A stretch of 64,000 bases of DNA from Erwinia billingiae Eb661 (GCF_000196615.1 NC_014306.1:5036168-5100167); one strand, 5' to 3'. Counted from the first letter of the stretch, positions 1 to 9,180 are shown. Numbers and translations are program-made. The notes: generated by a model from the letters alone, not told the origin.

Positions 1-16
1 TCAGGATGATTTCGTT

Positions 17-1852
17 ATGATTATCGCCACTGCTGGTCACGTCGACCACGGTAAAACGGCGCTGCTGGAAGCGATCACCGGCGTGAATGCCGATCGCCTG
101 CCGGAAGAGAAAAGCCGGGGAATGACCATTGACCTGGGCTACGCCTACTGGCCGCAGCCGGACGGTCGGGTCATCGGCTTTATCGATGTTCCCGGCCATG
201 AAAAATTCCTCGCCAATATGCTGAGCGGCATCGGCGGACTGGATCGCGCGTTGCTGGTGGTGGCCGCCGATGACGGCATTATGCCGCAAACCCTGGAACA
301 CCTGGCGATCCTCCAGCTCAGCGCGGTGCCGGCCCTGACCGTCGCCCTCACCAAGGCGGATACGGTTGACGAAGCCCGGCTGCAAACCCTCAGTGGCGAC
401 ATCACCGCCCTGACGCACGACATGGGCTGGACGATCGATCTGTTTATCACCAGCACCCAGTCCGGGATGGGCATTCCGGCACTGGCTGCGCACCTCAGCC
501 AGCTTCCCGACAGGGAAAGAGCCGCAGGCAAAACTTTCCGTCTGGCCACCGACCGGGCGTTTAACGTCAAGGGCGCGGGCACCGTGGTGACCGGCACCGC
601 GCTCAGCGGCACGGTGAAGGTCGGCGATAAGCTGTGGCTGACCGGCCTGAACAAAGCGGTACGGGTTCGTGGCTTGCATGCGCAGAATCAACCGGTTGAA
701 CAGGCGTATGCCGGCCAGCGCATCGCCCTTAATCTGAGCGGCGGCGTGGAAAAAAGCGATATCTCACGCGGTGACTGGCTGCTGGAATCCCCGCCTGAAG
801 CGGCTTTCGATCGCGTTATTGTCGAATTGAGCAGCCACCCGCCGTTGCGCCAGGGACAGCCGCTGCATCTGCATCATGCCGCCAGCCATATCACCGGCCG
901 GATTTCACTGCTGGAAGGCGCGCTGGCGGAGCTGGTGCTGGATAAACCTCTGTGGCTGGCCGATAACGATCGGCTTATCCTGCGCGATATCAGCGCACAA
1001 CAGACGCTGGCGGGCGCCCGCGTGGTGCAGCTTACGCCGAGGCGGCGTGGCAAGCGTCAGCCGGACTATCTGCGCTGGTTACATCAGCTGGCACAGTCTG
1101 CTGAGGATCCGCAGGCGATTGCGCTGTACCTGAAAGCCCAGCCGTGCCGCAGAGAAGCGCTAAGCTGGGCCCGGCAGTTAACGCCGGCGGCGCTGGCCGC
1201 CTGTGTGGCAACGATTGCGCCGGTTGAGGCCGGTGACACTCTGCTGCTGAGCGACACGGCAGAAATGTGGCAGGAGCAGGTATTACTGACGCTGGCGGAG
1301 TACCATCAGAATAACGGCGATCGTGCCGGTCTTGGCCGCGATCGGTTGCGCCGCATGGCGCTGCCCAACTTGCCCGACACCGTTGGCCTGGCGTTAATCG
1401 ATCGCCTGTCGGCCAGCGGTAAACTGAGCAATAACCGGGGCTGGTTGCATCTTGACGGCTTCAGTATTCAGTTTGAGCCGGACGAAGCCGCGCTCTGGCA
1501 GCAGTGCGAGCCGCTGTTTGCCCATAACGCCTGGTGGGTCAGGGATCTGGCGACCACCCTTGCCGTGGACGAAGAACGTATGCGGCAGGTGCTGCGCAAG
1601 GCGGCCCAGGCCGGGTACATCACCGCGATTGTGAAAGACCGCTATTTCCTCAGCGAACAGATGAAGGCGCTGGCCGATATGATCCGCCAGCGTGATGCAG
1701 AAGGACACGCCACCAGCGCGGCGGATTTCCGCGACAGCCTTGGAGTGGGTCGCAAGCTTGCCGTACAGATTTTGGAGTTTTTCGACCGCAGCGGCTTTAC
1801 CCGTCGCAAGGGCAACGACCATTTACTCAGGGATGCCGGGATGTTCCTTTAA
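17..1852 (+). CDS. selB: Selenocysteine-specific translation elongation factor SelB
   Basis: SelB is the GTPase that carries Sec-tRNA(Sec) to UGA codons marked by a SECIS hairpin in the mRNA. The N-terminal GTPase domain shows the P-loop GHVDHGKT at residues 7-14, DVPGH at 57-61 and TKAD at 112-115, the last replacing the usual NKXD as in the SelB family. Beta-barrel domains follow, and the last ~240 residues match the winged-helix SECIS-binding region. At 611 aa it is close to E. coli SelB (614 aa). The ATG at 17 follows an AGGA at 3-6. An ATGA at 17-20 would allow a 4-base overlap with an upstream selA, whose body lies outside the window. The stop overlaps the next ATG by one base (TAATG). 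Confidence 0.97.
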   Translation: MIIATAGHVDHGKTALLEAITGVNADRLPEEKSRGMTIDLGYAYWPQPDGRVIGFIDVPGHEKFLANMLSGIGGLDRALLVVAADDGIMPQTLEHLAILQLSAVPALTVALTKADTVDEARLQTLSGDITALTHDMGWTIDLFITSTQSGMGIPALAAHLSQLPDRERAAGKTFRLATDRAFNVKGAGTVVTGTALSGTVKVGDKLWLTGLNKAVRVRGLHAQNQPVEQAYAGQRIALNLSGGVEKSDISRGDWLLESPPEAAFDRVIVELSSHPPLRQGQPLHLHHAASHITGRISLLEGALAELVLDKPLWLADNDRLILRDISAQQTLAGARVVQLTPRRRGKRQPDYLRWLHQLAQSAEDPQAIALYLKAQPCRREALSWARQLTPAALAACVATIAPVEAGDTLLLSDTAEMWQEQVLLTLAEYHQNNGDRAGLGRDRLRRMALPNLPDTVGLALIDRLSASGKLSNNRGWLHLDGFSIQFEPDEAALWQQCEPLFAHNAWWVRDLATTLAVDEERMRQVLRKAAQAGYITAIVKDRYFLSEQMKALADMIRQRDAEGHATSAADFRDSLGVGRKLAVQILEFFDRSGFTRRKGNDHLLRDAGMFL

Positions 1853-2517
1853 TGAAAACACTGCACGTTCTGAAGCACTACTATCACGCCCGTCCCCGCC
1901 TGTTGGTGGCCTTAGTGCTGGCCGTGGTGTGCTTTTTCTTTTTACCGGGGCAGCAGCCGCTGGTGCAGAGGCTGTTGGTCAGCTGGAACGTGCTCGCCTG
2001 GCTGTACCTGCTGTTCCTTTGGTGGCTGCTGTTAAGAACGCCAACCGATCGGATTGCCCATATCGCCCGCGAACAGGATGAAAGCGCCGGCACCGTGCTG
2101 GCCCTGGTGTGCCTGACCTGCCTGGTCAGCCTGCTGACCATTCTGTTTGAGCTGACGGCCGTTAAGCATCTGCCGCAGGCGCAGCAGGCCGGCCACATTG
2201 CCCTGACCGCCGCCACGCTGGTGGTTTCCTGGTCGCTGTTGCCGACCGCCTTTGCCATGCACTATGCCCACCTGTATTACCAGCAAGAGGGGCAAGGCGA
2301 AAAAACGCTGCTGTTCCCCGAAAAACCCGAGCAGCCAGGCTACTGGGATTTTATTTACTACGCCTTCACCATCGCGGTGGCCGCGCAGACGGCGGATGTC
2401 TCCACCGGCAATACCCGGGTTCGCCGCATTACCACCCTGCAGGCGGTGTTATCGTTCTTGTTTAATCTGGCCATCCTGGGCCTGTCGATCAACGTCGCCG
2501 CAGGCTTGCTCAGCTGA
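1852..2517 (+). CDS. DUF1345 family inner-membrane protein
   Basis: This is a 221-aa hydrophobic protein with about five membrane segments. Near residue 165 it carries the family-type stretch DFIYYAFTIAVAAQTADVS, followed by a last helix ending NVAAGLLS. That pattern matches DUF1345, a family of unknown function. Its ATG shares one base with the selB stop, so it is probably translationally coupled to selB, although nothing in its sequence suggests a role in selenocysteine metabolism. It converges on the downstream esterase gene with only 10 bases between the stops and no clear terminator. The family call is firm; the function is unknown. Confidence 0.8.
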   Translation: MKTLHVLKHYYHARPRLLVALVLAVVCFFFLPGQQPLVQRLLVSWNVLAWLYLLFLWWLLLRTPTDRIAHIAREQDESAGTVLALVCLTCLVSLLTILFELTAVKHLPQAQQAGHIALTAATLVVSWSLLPTAFAMHYAHLYYQQEGQGEKTLLFPEKPEQPGYWDFIYYAFTIAVAAQTADVSTGNTRVRRITTLQAVLSFLFNLAILGLSINVAAGLLS

Positions 2518-2527
2518 CCATTTAAAT

Positions 2528-4522
2528 TCAGAAGCGTGCGCTGACCCCGAGGTTATACATAAACTGTTCCCCGGAACTCAGCCCGCCGGTCTGGGAAACG
2601 GAGGCAAAGGCCGCCACCGAATCCCCCAGCGGCATATGGGCACCGACGGTGACATCCACCCAGTTGCTGTCCTGCTCTGCCGTATCACGGGTGAACGAGG
2701 TTTGGGTGGATTTCAGTCCGCCGCCCGCCCGCCAGACGTTATCGCCAAACTGGTGGTTATAACTGACCTCCGCCCACGGGTTCAGCCAGCCCAGCTGGGA
2801 ATCGACCCGCCAGCCCAGCGCACCAATCTGTGAGTGATAGTTCTGATCATCAAAGCGCATGGCGGTGCTGCTGTTGCCCTGCTCCTGATAGCCGTCCACC
2901 GAACTGTAATCCAGCGCGTATTGCGCTACCGGGCCGGTGGTCAGCAGCGTGCCGACCGGGAAGTCCCAGCCGGTGGTGACTCTCGCGCCGATCTGGGTGC
3001 CGTTGGTTTCACCGCTTTCGGTTCGCGTGGCGGGCCCCAGCGTCAGGCGACGCTTGATGCTGTCGTAACTGGCCGAGGCATAGTGCGCGTCGGTATTCAC
3101 CCAGCCGTTATCGAAGAACGACAGCTCGCTGTAGGCCGAAATCAGCCAGCCGCGCATCTTATACTCATAATCTGGCGTCGGTTGCTGCGAGTCGTTAGAG
3201 CCGGAGACCAGCGCGCCCACCAGCAGCGTGTCGGTCAGCTTGTAGTCCACGCCCAGCGTCAGATTATGCGTGGTGGCATCGCCATCGCCGGCGGCGAGGT
3301 TGCCGGAATAGTCATTGTGTTGGCCAGCATAGCCGCCATACAGGCTGAACGCGCCCTGCGGATACTCGCCGTGGCGCTGCTGTTGCAGATGGCTGTCGAG
3401 GGTGGCGCGCGCATCGCGGGACATCGCCAGCGTCGCCTGATTCAGCGCCACCACCTGCGCAGGCGCGTCCAGCACCGACTGGATGTAATCGGCAATCAGC
3501 AAATGGGTGGCAGGACTGGGATGCAGACGGTCAGCAAACAGAAACGCCTGCTGGCTGGAGAAGCCCGGCGTTGAGGAGCTGCACAGCGCCGCAGACACGC
3601 CCGGCGGACAGGCCATGCCGGCGGTGTTACTCAGGCCATAATGCGCCGGATCGGCCAGCACTTCGTTAAACAGCCCGTTGATATCAACCCGGACAATGTT
3701 GCCACCCTGACGGGCCAGCTGCGCGTCTTCCTGTTGGTTATAGCTGTCGGTTAACGCACTGGCCTGCGCGCTGAGCGCTTGCCAGGCATCAAACAGCTGG
3801 TCGGCGATCGCATCCTGCAACACGCTGACCGTGGTGAGCTGTCCGGCCGCGGCGGTCAACGCCTGCTTGATCGCCTGGTTGCGGGCATCGGGATTAAGGG
3901 TAGTCTGACTGTTCAGCGAGGCAAACGCGGCGGTCAGCGCTGAATTAGCGACGGGTGCGAGGCCGGCCTGGATCACCGCCTCCAGCAGCGCCGGCGTGGC
4001 GCCAATATTGGGCACGGTGGGCACAATGACCGTGTTGGCGCCGGCGGTTAGCAGCGCATGAACCTGATTAGCCGCCGCGAACGCGCTGGTACTGACAATA
4101 CCGTTCGCCGCCACGGGATTGAGGGCAGCGGCCGCCAGATCGTTACCGCCAACCCAGTGGACATACAGGCCATCCGCATCGGCCCGGCCCCCGTTGGCAG
4201 CGAGGTAAGTCTGCACCTGGTCGGCGGTATTATCGACCGGATTAAGCGCCGCCACCGCCACCGCATCACCGGCGGCGTAGTTGGTCCCGCCGCGATCGGA
4301 AGGGCGCAGAGATTGATTAATTTTGGCCGCCAGCACATCGTCGTACAGCGGATGCTGGCTGCCATCCCAGGTGTAACGGCCATTGTTGCCGCTGTCACTC
4401 AGGCTGTCGCCAAAGACATAAATCTGATCCCAGCCGAGGGCCGGGCTGCTTGCACAGAGATAACACGCCATCGACACTGCCCCAAAGGCCAGATAGCGTG
4501 TGCCATACCGTTTCTTTGACAT
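2528..4522 (-). CDS. GDSL-type esterase/lipase autotransporter (EstA-like)
   Basis: This is a 664-aa type V secreted esterase. Residues 1-30 form a signal peptide (likely cut after ALG). The passenger is a GDSL/SGNH hydrolase: block I FGDSLSDSGN with nucleophile Ser40, block II glycine near Gly85, block III GGND at 125-128, and the catalytic pair Asp331/His334 in DRLHPS. From about residue 395 to the end is an autotransporter beta-barrel finishing in a C-terminal Phe, the usual outer-membrane assembly signal. By family it should display a carboxylesterase on the cell surface, as EstA of Pseudomonas and ApeE of Salmonella do. It is divergent from tag. The substrate cannot be read from sequence. 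Confidence 0.93.
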   Translation of the reverse strand: MSKKRYGTRYLAFGAVSMACYLCASSPALGWDQIYVFGDSLSDSGNNGRYTWDGSQHPLYDDVLAAKINQSLRPSDRGGTNYAAGDAVAVAALNPVDNTADQVQTYLAANGGRADADGLYVHWVGGNDLAAAALNPVAANGIVSTSAFAAANQVHALLTAGANTVIVPTVPNIGATPALLEAVIQAGLAPVANSALTAAFASLNSQTTLNPDARNQAIKQALTAAAGQLTTVSVLQDAIADQLFDAWQALSAQASALTDSYNQQEDAQLARQGGNIVRVDINGLFNEVLADPAHYGLSNTAGMACPPGVSAALCSSSTPGFSSQQAFLFADRLHPSPATHLLIADYIQSVLDAPAQVVALNQATLAMSRDARATLDSHLQQQRHGEYPQGAFSLYGGYAGQHNDYSGNLAAGDGDATTHNLTLGVDYKLTDTLLVGALVSGSNDSQQPTPDYEYKMRGWLISAYSELSFFDNGWVNTDAHYASASYDSIKRRLTLGPATRTESGETNGTQIGARVTTGWDFPVGTLLTTGPVAQYALDYSSVDGYQEQGNSSTAMRFDDQNYHSQIGALGWRVDSQLGWLNPWAEVSYNHQFGDNVWRAGGGLKSTQTSFTRDTAEQDSNWVDVTVGAHMPLGDSVAAFASVSQTGGLSSGEQFMYNLGVSARF

Positions 4523-4675
4523 GAAATGACTCCAGAAAAGAGCCTAAAATCGATAAGAGTGCGCGTATTATTGAATTTATTTACTGGTCAACCTGTCACT
4601 AACTATTGCCTGGAACGCGATAACGTCAAGGCAGCGGTGATTATTTTTCGGTCAACTTCATAAGGAAATTTAACC

Positions 4676-5239
4676 ATGCAGCGATGCGGCTGGGTTTCAC
4701 AGGATCCGATCTATCTTGCCTACCACGATACCGAGTGGGGCGTACCGATCACCGACGGCCGGGCGCTGTTCGAAATGCTCTGTCTGGAAGGGCAAATGGC
4801 CGGGTTGTCGTGGCTGACGGTGTTGAAAAAGCGCGAAAATTACCGCAACGCCTTCCATCAGTTCGATCCGCAGGCGGTGGCGCTGATGAATGAGGACGAC
4901 ATTGAACGCCTGATGCAGGACAGCGGCATTATTCGTCATCGCGGCAAAATCGCGGCAATTATTGCCAATGCCCGCGCGCTGCTGGCAATGGAAGCCCGGG
5001 GCGAACCGTTTAACACCTTTATCTGGGATTTTGTCGATAACGCGCCGCAAATTCACCGACATGCCGATTATCGCACCGCACCGACCTTTAGCCCGGTCTC
5101 TGATGCGCTTTCAAAGACCCTTAAAAAGAAAGGTTTTAAATTTGTTGGTACCACCACCTGTTATTCATTTATGCAGGCCTGCGGGCTGATTAACGATCAT
5201 GTTACCGGCTGTTTTTGTCACCCGGATAACCTGAAGTAG
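4676..5239 (+). CDS. tag: DNA-3-methyladenine glycosylase I
   Basis: Tag excises 3-methyladenine from alkylated DNA in base excision repair. The 187-aa protein has the same length as E. coli Tag and keeps its zinc ligands: Cys4, His17, His175 and Cys179. Base-pocket residues Tyr16, Glu38 and Trp46 are also in register. An AAGGAA lies just upstream of the ATG. It is divergent from the esterase gene and is followed by yiaD. In E. coli yiaC and bisC lie between tag and yiaD; both are absent here. Confidence 0.97.
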   Translation: MQRCGWVSQDPIYLAYHDTEWGVPITDGRALFEMLCLEGQMAGLSWLTVLKKRENYRNAFHQFDPQAVALMNEDDIERLMQDSGIIRHRGKIAAIIANARALLAMEARGEPFNTFIWDFVDNAPQIHRHADYRTAPTFSPVSDALSKTLKKKGFKFVGTTTCYSFMQACGLINDHVTGCFCHPDNLK

Positions 5240-5308
5240 CGTCTCTTTACACTTTAAGACCAAAGCACCGTTATTTTTTGGAAATTCCTCGGCATAATCG
5301 GCGTTTTA

Positions 5309-5324
5309 CGGGCAAATTTGCCCG
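5309..5324. promoter_or_regulatory. 16-bp perfect palindrome upstream of yiaD
   Basis: CGGGCAAATTTGCCCG is a perfect palindrome ending 25 bases before the yiaD ATG. It could be an operator or an mRNA hairpin in the leader. No T-run follows, so it is not a good terminator for tag. The binding protein is unknown. Confidence 0.4.
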
Positions 5325-5349
5325 CCGTTGCAATTGAAAAGGAATCCCG

Positions 5350-6012
5350 ATGAAGACGCGTTTTACGACTCTTGCTCTGGTTTTGAGCGGTACGATCGCC
5401 CTGTCAGCCTGTACGACGAATCCGTACACCGGCGAGCGCGAAGCAGGTAAGTCTGGTATTGGTGCTGGCCTTGGGGCGGCCGTGGGCGCGGGTGTCGGCA
5501 TGCTGTCATCCTCGAAAAAGGACCGAGGCAAAGGCGCGCTGATTGGCGCAGCGGCCGGTGCGGCGCTCGGCGGTGGTGCGGGCTATTATATGGATGTGCA
5601 GGAAGCCAAGCTGCGTGACAAAATGAAGGGTACCGGCGTCAGCGTTACCCGTCAGGGCGACAATATCGTGCTGAATATGCCGAATAACGTCACCTTCGAC
5701 AGCAGCAGCAGTACGCTGAAACCGGCGGGCGCCAACACCCTGACCGGCGTGGCGATGGTACTGAAAGAGTATCCAAAAACCGCGGTTAACGTGGCGGGCT
5801 ACACCGACAGCACCGGCTCCCGTCAGCTGAACATGACCCTGTCGCAGCAGCGTGCGGACAGCGTCGGCAGCGCGCTGATCACCCAGGGCGTGGCCGCGAA
5901 TCGCGTGCGCACCAGCGGAATGGGCCCGGATAATCCGGTCGCCTCTAACAGCACCGCTGAAGGCAAAGCGCAGAACCGTCGCGTGGAAATCACCCTCAGC
6001 CCGCTGCAGTAA
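5350..6012 (+). CDS. yiaD: OmpA-family outer-membrane lipoprotein YiaD
   Basis: This 220-aa lipoprotein (E. coli YiaD 219 aa) has a signal peptide with lipobox LSAC, making Cys21 the lipidated residue. Next come two glycine-zipper stretches (roughly residues 37-50 and 65-80, alternating G and A), then an OmpA C-terminal peptidoglycan-binding domain from NVTFDSSSS to QNRRVEI. It should sit in the outer membrane and bind peptidoglycan; in E. coli yiaD is a multicopy suppressor of a bamD defect. A GGAAT ribosome site precedes the ATG. In E. coli it neighbours ghrB; here the kgu regulator and operon intervene. Confidence 0.93.
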   Translation: MKTRFTTLALVLSGTIALSACTTNPYTGEREAGKSGIGAGLGAAVGAGVGMLSSSKKDRGKGALIGAAAGAALGGGAGYYMDVQEAKLRDKMKGTGVSVTRQGDNIVLNMPNNVTFDSSSSTLKPAGANTLTGVAMVLKEYPKTAVNVAGYTDSTGSRQLNMTLSQQRADSVGSALITQGVAANRVRTSGMGPDNPVASNSTAEGKAQNRRVEITLSPLQ

Positions 6013-6022
6013 GTTTGTCCGT

Positions 6023-6046
6023 GCCGGGCGGCGCGTTTAGCCCGGC
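6023..6046 (+). terminator. Weak hairpin after yiaD
   Basis: GCCGGG at 6023-6028 can pair with CCCGGC at 6041-6046, 11 bases after the yiaD stop. No U-tract follows, so factor-independent termination is doubtful. Confidence 0.3.
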
Positions 6047-6242
6047 AATTCCCCCTATTCCGTCAAGCCACTTCCCTTTCACAACTGCATTCCACGGGCC
6101 GAAGCGCAAAGATGGGCGCGCCGGCGCTTATGCTTTATGATGGCCCGATCCGCTTTCGGCAATTCCGGGCTATCTTAGGGTAACAAGGCCAGTACTGGCT
6201 GAAAGGTCGTTTTTCTTCACTGTGACAGTTTTAAGGATCGCT

Positions 6243-7277
6243 ATGAACCGCAAGGCGGCACGAGCCACCATCAGCGACGTCGCTAAAGCGGCAAAGACCG
6301 GGAAAACCAGCGTCTCGCGTTATCTGAACGGCGAGCAGAACGTCCTGTCGGCGGATTTAAAGCAGCGGATTGAAACCGCCATTGCCGAGCTCAACTATCG
6401 CCCAAGCCAGATGGCGCGCGGGCTCAAACGCGGCCGCACCCGCTTAATCGGCCTGATTATTGCCGATATCACCAATCCCTATTCGGTCGATGTGATGTGT
6501 GGCATTGAAGCTGCCTGCCGCGCGCAGGGCTTTACCTTGCTGATGTGTAACACCAACAACGAGGTCGATCAGGAGCAGCATTATCTCAACCTGCTGAGCA
6601 GTTATCAGGTCGAGGGGATTGTGGTGAATGCGGTGGGGATGCGCGAAGAAGCGCTTAACCAGCTTCAGCAATCCTTTTTGCCGATGGTGCTTATTGACCG
6701 AAAAATTCCTGATTTCCCCTGTGATGTGGTCGGTCTGAACAACGCTGAAGCGGCGACCGAGGTCACCACTCACCTGATCGGACAGGATTATCAGGCCATT
6801 CTGTTTGTGACCGAGCCGCTGGGCATGGTCAACACCCGCCACGAACGCCTGCGCGCCTTTCAACACACCATGGCACAGCACCCCGACCGCCTTGCCGAAA
6901 AAGCGGAAGTCGCCCTCACCGACAGCGCCGGCATGGATCGGGTTCTGCACGCCTTCTGGCAGCAGCACGGGGAAAAACGTTGCGCGGTGATGGTGGTTAA
7001 CGGCGCATTGACGCTGCAGGTTGCCCGTTCGCTGAAGCGCCTTGGCCTCAACTGGGGTGAGCACATTGGCCTGCTGGGCTTTGATGAGCTGGAGTGGTCA
7101 GAGCTGGCCGGCGTCGGCATCACCACCTTTAAGCAGCCGACCTGGCAGATCGGCTATTCCGCGCTGGAACAGGTGATCCGCCGCATTGATGGCGACACCT
7201 CGCCACCGAATGACTGCGTGTTCTCCGGCGAGCTGATTGTTCGCGGATCGACGACCTTACTGCACAACAAAGCCTGA
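6243..7277 (+). CDS. ptxS: LacI-family regulator of 2-ketogluconate genes (PtxS-like)
   Basis: This 344-aa LacI/GalR repressor has an N-terminal helix-turn-helix (about residues 8-32, TISDVAKAAKTGKTSVSRYL), a hinge near residues 50-60 and a periplasmic-binding-protein-like effector domain. The ATG at 6243 is preferred over a GTG at 6222 because AAGGA lies 5 bases before the ATG. It stands directly before kguEKTD, as PtxS does in Pseudomonas, where it represses the operon and responds to 2-ketogluconate. A perfect palindrome typical of this family lies between it and kguE. The role is inferred from context and family. Confidence 0.85.
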   Translation: MNRKAARATISDVAKAAKTGKTSVSRYLNGEQNVLSADLKQRIETAIAELNYRPSQMARGLKRGRTRLIGLIIADITNPYSVDVMCGIEAACRAQGFTLLMCNTNNEVDQEQHYLNLLSSYQVEGIVVNAVGMREEALNQLQQSFLPMVLIDRKIPDFPCDVVGLNNAEAATEVTTHLIGQDYQAILFVTEPLGMVNTRHERLRAFQHTMAQHPDRLAEKAEVALTDSAGMDRVLHAFWQQHGEKRCAVMVVNGALTLQVARSLKRLGLNWGEHIGLLGFDELEWSELAGVGITTFKQPTWQIGYSALEQVIRRIDGDTSPPNDCVFSGELIVRGSTTLLHNKA

Positions 7278-7293
7278 TCCCCTCAGGCTTTTT
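7271..7293 (+). terminator. Rho-independent terminator of ptxS
   Basis: AGCCTGA (7271-7277) pairs with TCAGGCT (7283-7289) and a T-run follows. The hairpin includes the ptxS stop codon. It separates the regulator from the kgu operon transcriptionally. Confidence 0.8.
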
Positions 7294-7364
7294 CAGACCA
7301 TTCCCGCCAAAATCCTGTTCACATCGTGAGCGCGATCATAAAACGACACTCTGCCCCTTTGCTT

Positions 7365-7378
7365 TGGAACCGGTTCCA
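7365..7378. promoter_or_regulatory. Putative PtxS operator before kguE
   Basis: TGGAACCGGTTCCA is a perfect 14-bp palindrome 47 bases upstream of the kguE ATG. It has the central CG typical of LacI-family operators and resembles the Pseudomonas PtxS site (TGAAACCGGTTTCA). A possible -10 (TATAAC, 7390-7395) lies just downstream, so binding here would block the kgu promoter. Confidence 0.7.
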
Positions 7379-7425
7379 TTTAACGTTTTTATAACGCCAA
7401 GGCCATCCCGTGCCTGGAGGACCCG

Positions 7426-8175
7426 ATGGAAAGAGAAGTGATAGTCGTCACCGCGGCCTATGGTCGCGAAAAAATTGCCGCACTCGGCGGCCAGCAGGCG
7501 GTCGTGCCGATCGTCGCCGCAGCGGGTGCAGATGGCGTGGAGATCCGCCGTGAATTGTTCAGCGATAAAGAGCTGCAATCGCTGCCGGCACTCGGCAAAG
7601 CCATTGCCGATGCGCGCCTGACCGCCTTTTATTCGGTGCCGGAAGCGCTGTTTACCGAACAGGGTGAGCTTAATCCGCACCTCGATCGTCACCTGGTCGA
7701 AGCTGAGCAATTAAACGCCCAGCGACTAAAATATTCGCTGGGGCACTATCAATGTGGTTTTGACGCTTCCGCACTGCGCGAAAAGCTGGCAGGTCAGCCT
7801 GTCCAGCTGGTGGTTGAGAACGATCAGACCGATTGCGGCACGCTGGCTGCGCTTGAGGGCTATGCCCGGGACGGTGGCGAAGCACGCGCCGACAGCGGGT
7901 TGACCTTCGATATGGGCAACTGGCTGTGGGTGGGCGATGAGCCCATCGCCGCGGCCCAGCGCCTCAGCCCTTACGTCACGTATATCCACGTTAAAGCCGC
8001 CGCGCGCAAAGGTCACGCCTGGCAGGCTGTGGCGTTGGATGATGCCGATAACCTGTGGCGCGAAACGCTGGCGCTGTTACCGCGCGAGGTGCCGCGCGGC
8101 ATTGAATTCCCACTGGAAGGCGACGATCTGGTTGCCGTCACCCGCCACTACGTTGACCTGTTGAAAGAGGATTAA
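7426..8175 (+). CDS. kguE: KguE, sugar-phosphate isomerase/epimerase-like (2-ketogluconate operon)
   Basis: This 249-aa TIM-barrel protein belongs to the xylose-isomerase-like/AP-endonuclease-2 superfamily. Candidate metal or acid-base positions are the Glu in QLVVEND and the Asp and His in LTFDMGNW and YIHVK. It is the first gene of an operon whose order (E-K-T-D) matches the Pseudomonas and Erwinia kgu operons. Its exact chemical role in 2-ketogluconate use is not established from sequence. GGAGG precedes the ATG. It ends 3 bases before kguK. Confidence 0.85.
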   Translation: MEREVIVVTAAYGREKIAALGGQQAVVPIVAAAGADGVEIRRELFSDKELQSLPALGKAIADARLTAFYSVPEALFTEQGELNPHLDRHLVEAEQLNAQRLKYSLGHYQCGFDASALREKLAGQPVQLVVENDQTDCGTLAALEGYARDGGEARADSGLTFDMGNWLWVGDEPIAAAQRLSPYVTYIHVKAAARKGHAWQAVALDDADNLWRETLALLPREVPRGIEFPLEGDDLVAVTRHYVDLLKED

Positions 8176-8178
8176 GCG

Positions 8179-9132
8179 ATGAGTCTGCATAACAACGGCA
8201 CGCTGGATGCGGTGACAATTGGTGAAGCGATGGCGATGTTTGTGGCCACCGAAGCCGGAGATTTGGCGGCGGCCGAACGCTTTGTGAAGCGTATTGCCGG
8301 TGCTGAGCTGAACGTGGCGATTGGCCTTGCCAGGCTCGGACTGAAGGTGGGCTGGGTCAGCCGCGTCGGTGACGACTCGTTTGGCCGCTTCACCTTGCAA
8401 CAGCTGGAAAAAGAGGGCGTGGATCATCGCCAGGTGACCACCGATGCCCGTTACGCCACCGGTTTTCAGCTGAAATCAAAAGTGGATGACGGCTCAGATC
8501 CGCTGGTGGAATATTTCCGCAAGGGCTCCGCCGCCAGCCATCTGTCCGTCGATGACTTCAACCGCGACTATTTTGGCTCAGCGCGCCACCTGCATTTAAG
8601 CGGCGTGTCGGCGGCAATTTCGGCCTCCTCGCTGGCGCTGTCTAAACACGCCGCGCAGGAGATGAAGCAGATGGGCAAAACCATCTCTTTCGATCCGAAT
8701 CTGCGCCCGGTGCTGTGGCCGAGCGAGCGCGAAATGGCCAAACAGCTGAACACGCTGGCCGGTTTTGCCGACTGGGTGCTGCCCGGTATCAGCGAAGGCA
8801 AAATACTCACCGGCTACGATCAACCGGAAGCCATTGCCGATTTTTACCTCGATATGGGCGTCAAAGCGGTGATTGTGAAAACCGGCTGCGACGGCGCCTG
8901 GTATAAAACCTCAGCGGGCGAAAAAGGCCAGGTCGAGGCAATCAAAACGGAGAAGGTCGTGGACACCGTCGGCGCAGGCGATGGCTTTGCCGTCGGGGTG
9001 ATCAGCGCGTTACTGGAAGGAAAACCGTTGCCCGCAGCGATTCGTCGCGGCAACAAAATCGGCTCACTGGCGATTCAGGTGATCGGCGACAGCGAAGGGT
9101 TACCGACGCGCGCTGAACTGGGCGATTTCTAG
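8179..9132 (+). CDS. kguK: 2-Ketogluconate kinase (PfkB family)
   Basis: This 317-aa ribokinase-fold sugar kinase should phosphorylate 2-ketogluconate to 2-keto-6-phosphogluconate in the cytoplasm. The PfkB C-terminal signature DTVGAGDGFAVG is at residues 262-273, with the catalytic Asp at 268. An N-terminal GEAM-type start and a GGAELN-like sugar pocket (here AGAELNVAIGLARLG) are also visible. It also resembles KdgK kinases, so the 2-ketogluconate assignment rests on its place between kguE and kguT. It is translated from an ATG 3 bases after the kguE stop. Confidence 0.87.
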   Translation: MSLHNNGTLDAVTIGEAMAMFVATEAGDLAAAERFVKRIAGAELNVAIGLARLGLKVGWVSRVGDDSFGRFTLQQLEKEGVDHRQVTTDARYATGFQLKSKVDDGSDPLVEYFRKGSAASHLSVDDFNRDYFGSARHLHLSGVSAAISASSLALSKHAAQEMKQMGKTISFDPNLRPVLWPSEREMAKQLNTLAGFADWVLPGISEGKILTGYDQPEAIADFYLDMGVKAVIVKTGCDGAWYKTSAGEKGQVEAIKTEKVVDTVGAGDGFAVGVISALLEGKPLPAAIRRGNKIGSLAIQVIGDSEGLPTRAELGDF

Positions 9133-9164
9133 CCCTTAACCACTGCCAGAGCCGGCAACATAAT

Positions 9165-9180
9165 GAAACCGCATCGTTTC
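9165..9180. promoter_or_regulatory. Inverted repeat in the kguK-kguT gap
   Basis: GAAAC-CGCATC-GTTTC lies in the 92-base gap before kguT. It may be a small mRNA hairpin. The left half, TGAAACCG, equals the half-site of the Pseudomonas PtxS operator, but the spacing differs. Function is uncertain. Confidence 0.3.

Noticed and set aside
1..16. 3' end of selA
   Set aside because: Too few bases are present to identify the gene. The ATGA overlap is only consistent with it.
4607..4616. TGGTCAACCT-like sequence before tag as a UxuR site
   Set aside because: There is a single imperfect match with no hexuronate gene nearby; a short motif like this will occur by chance.
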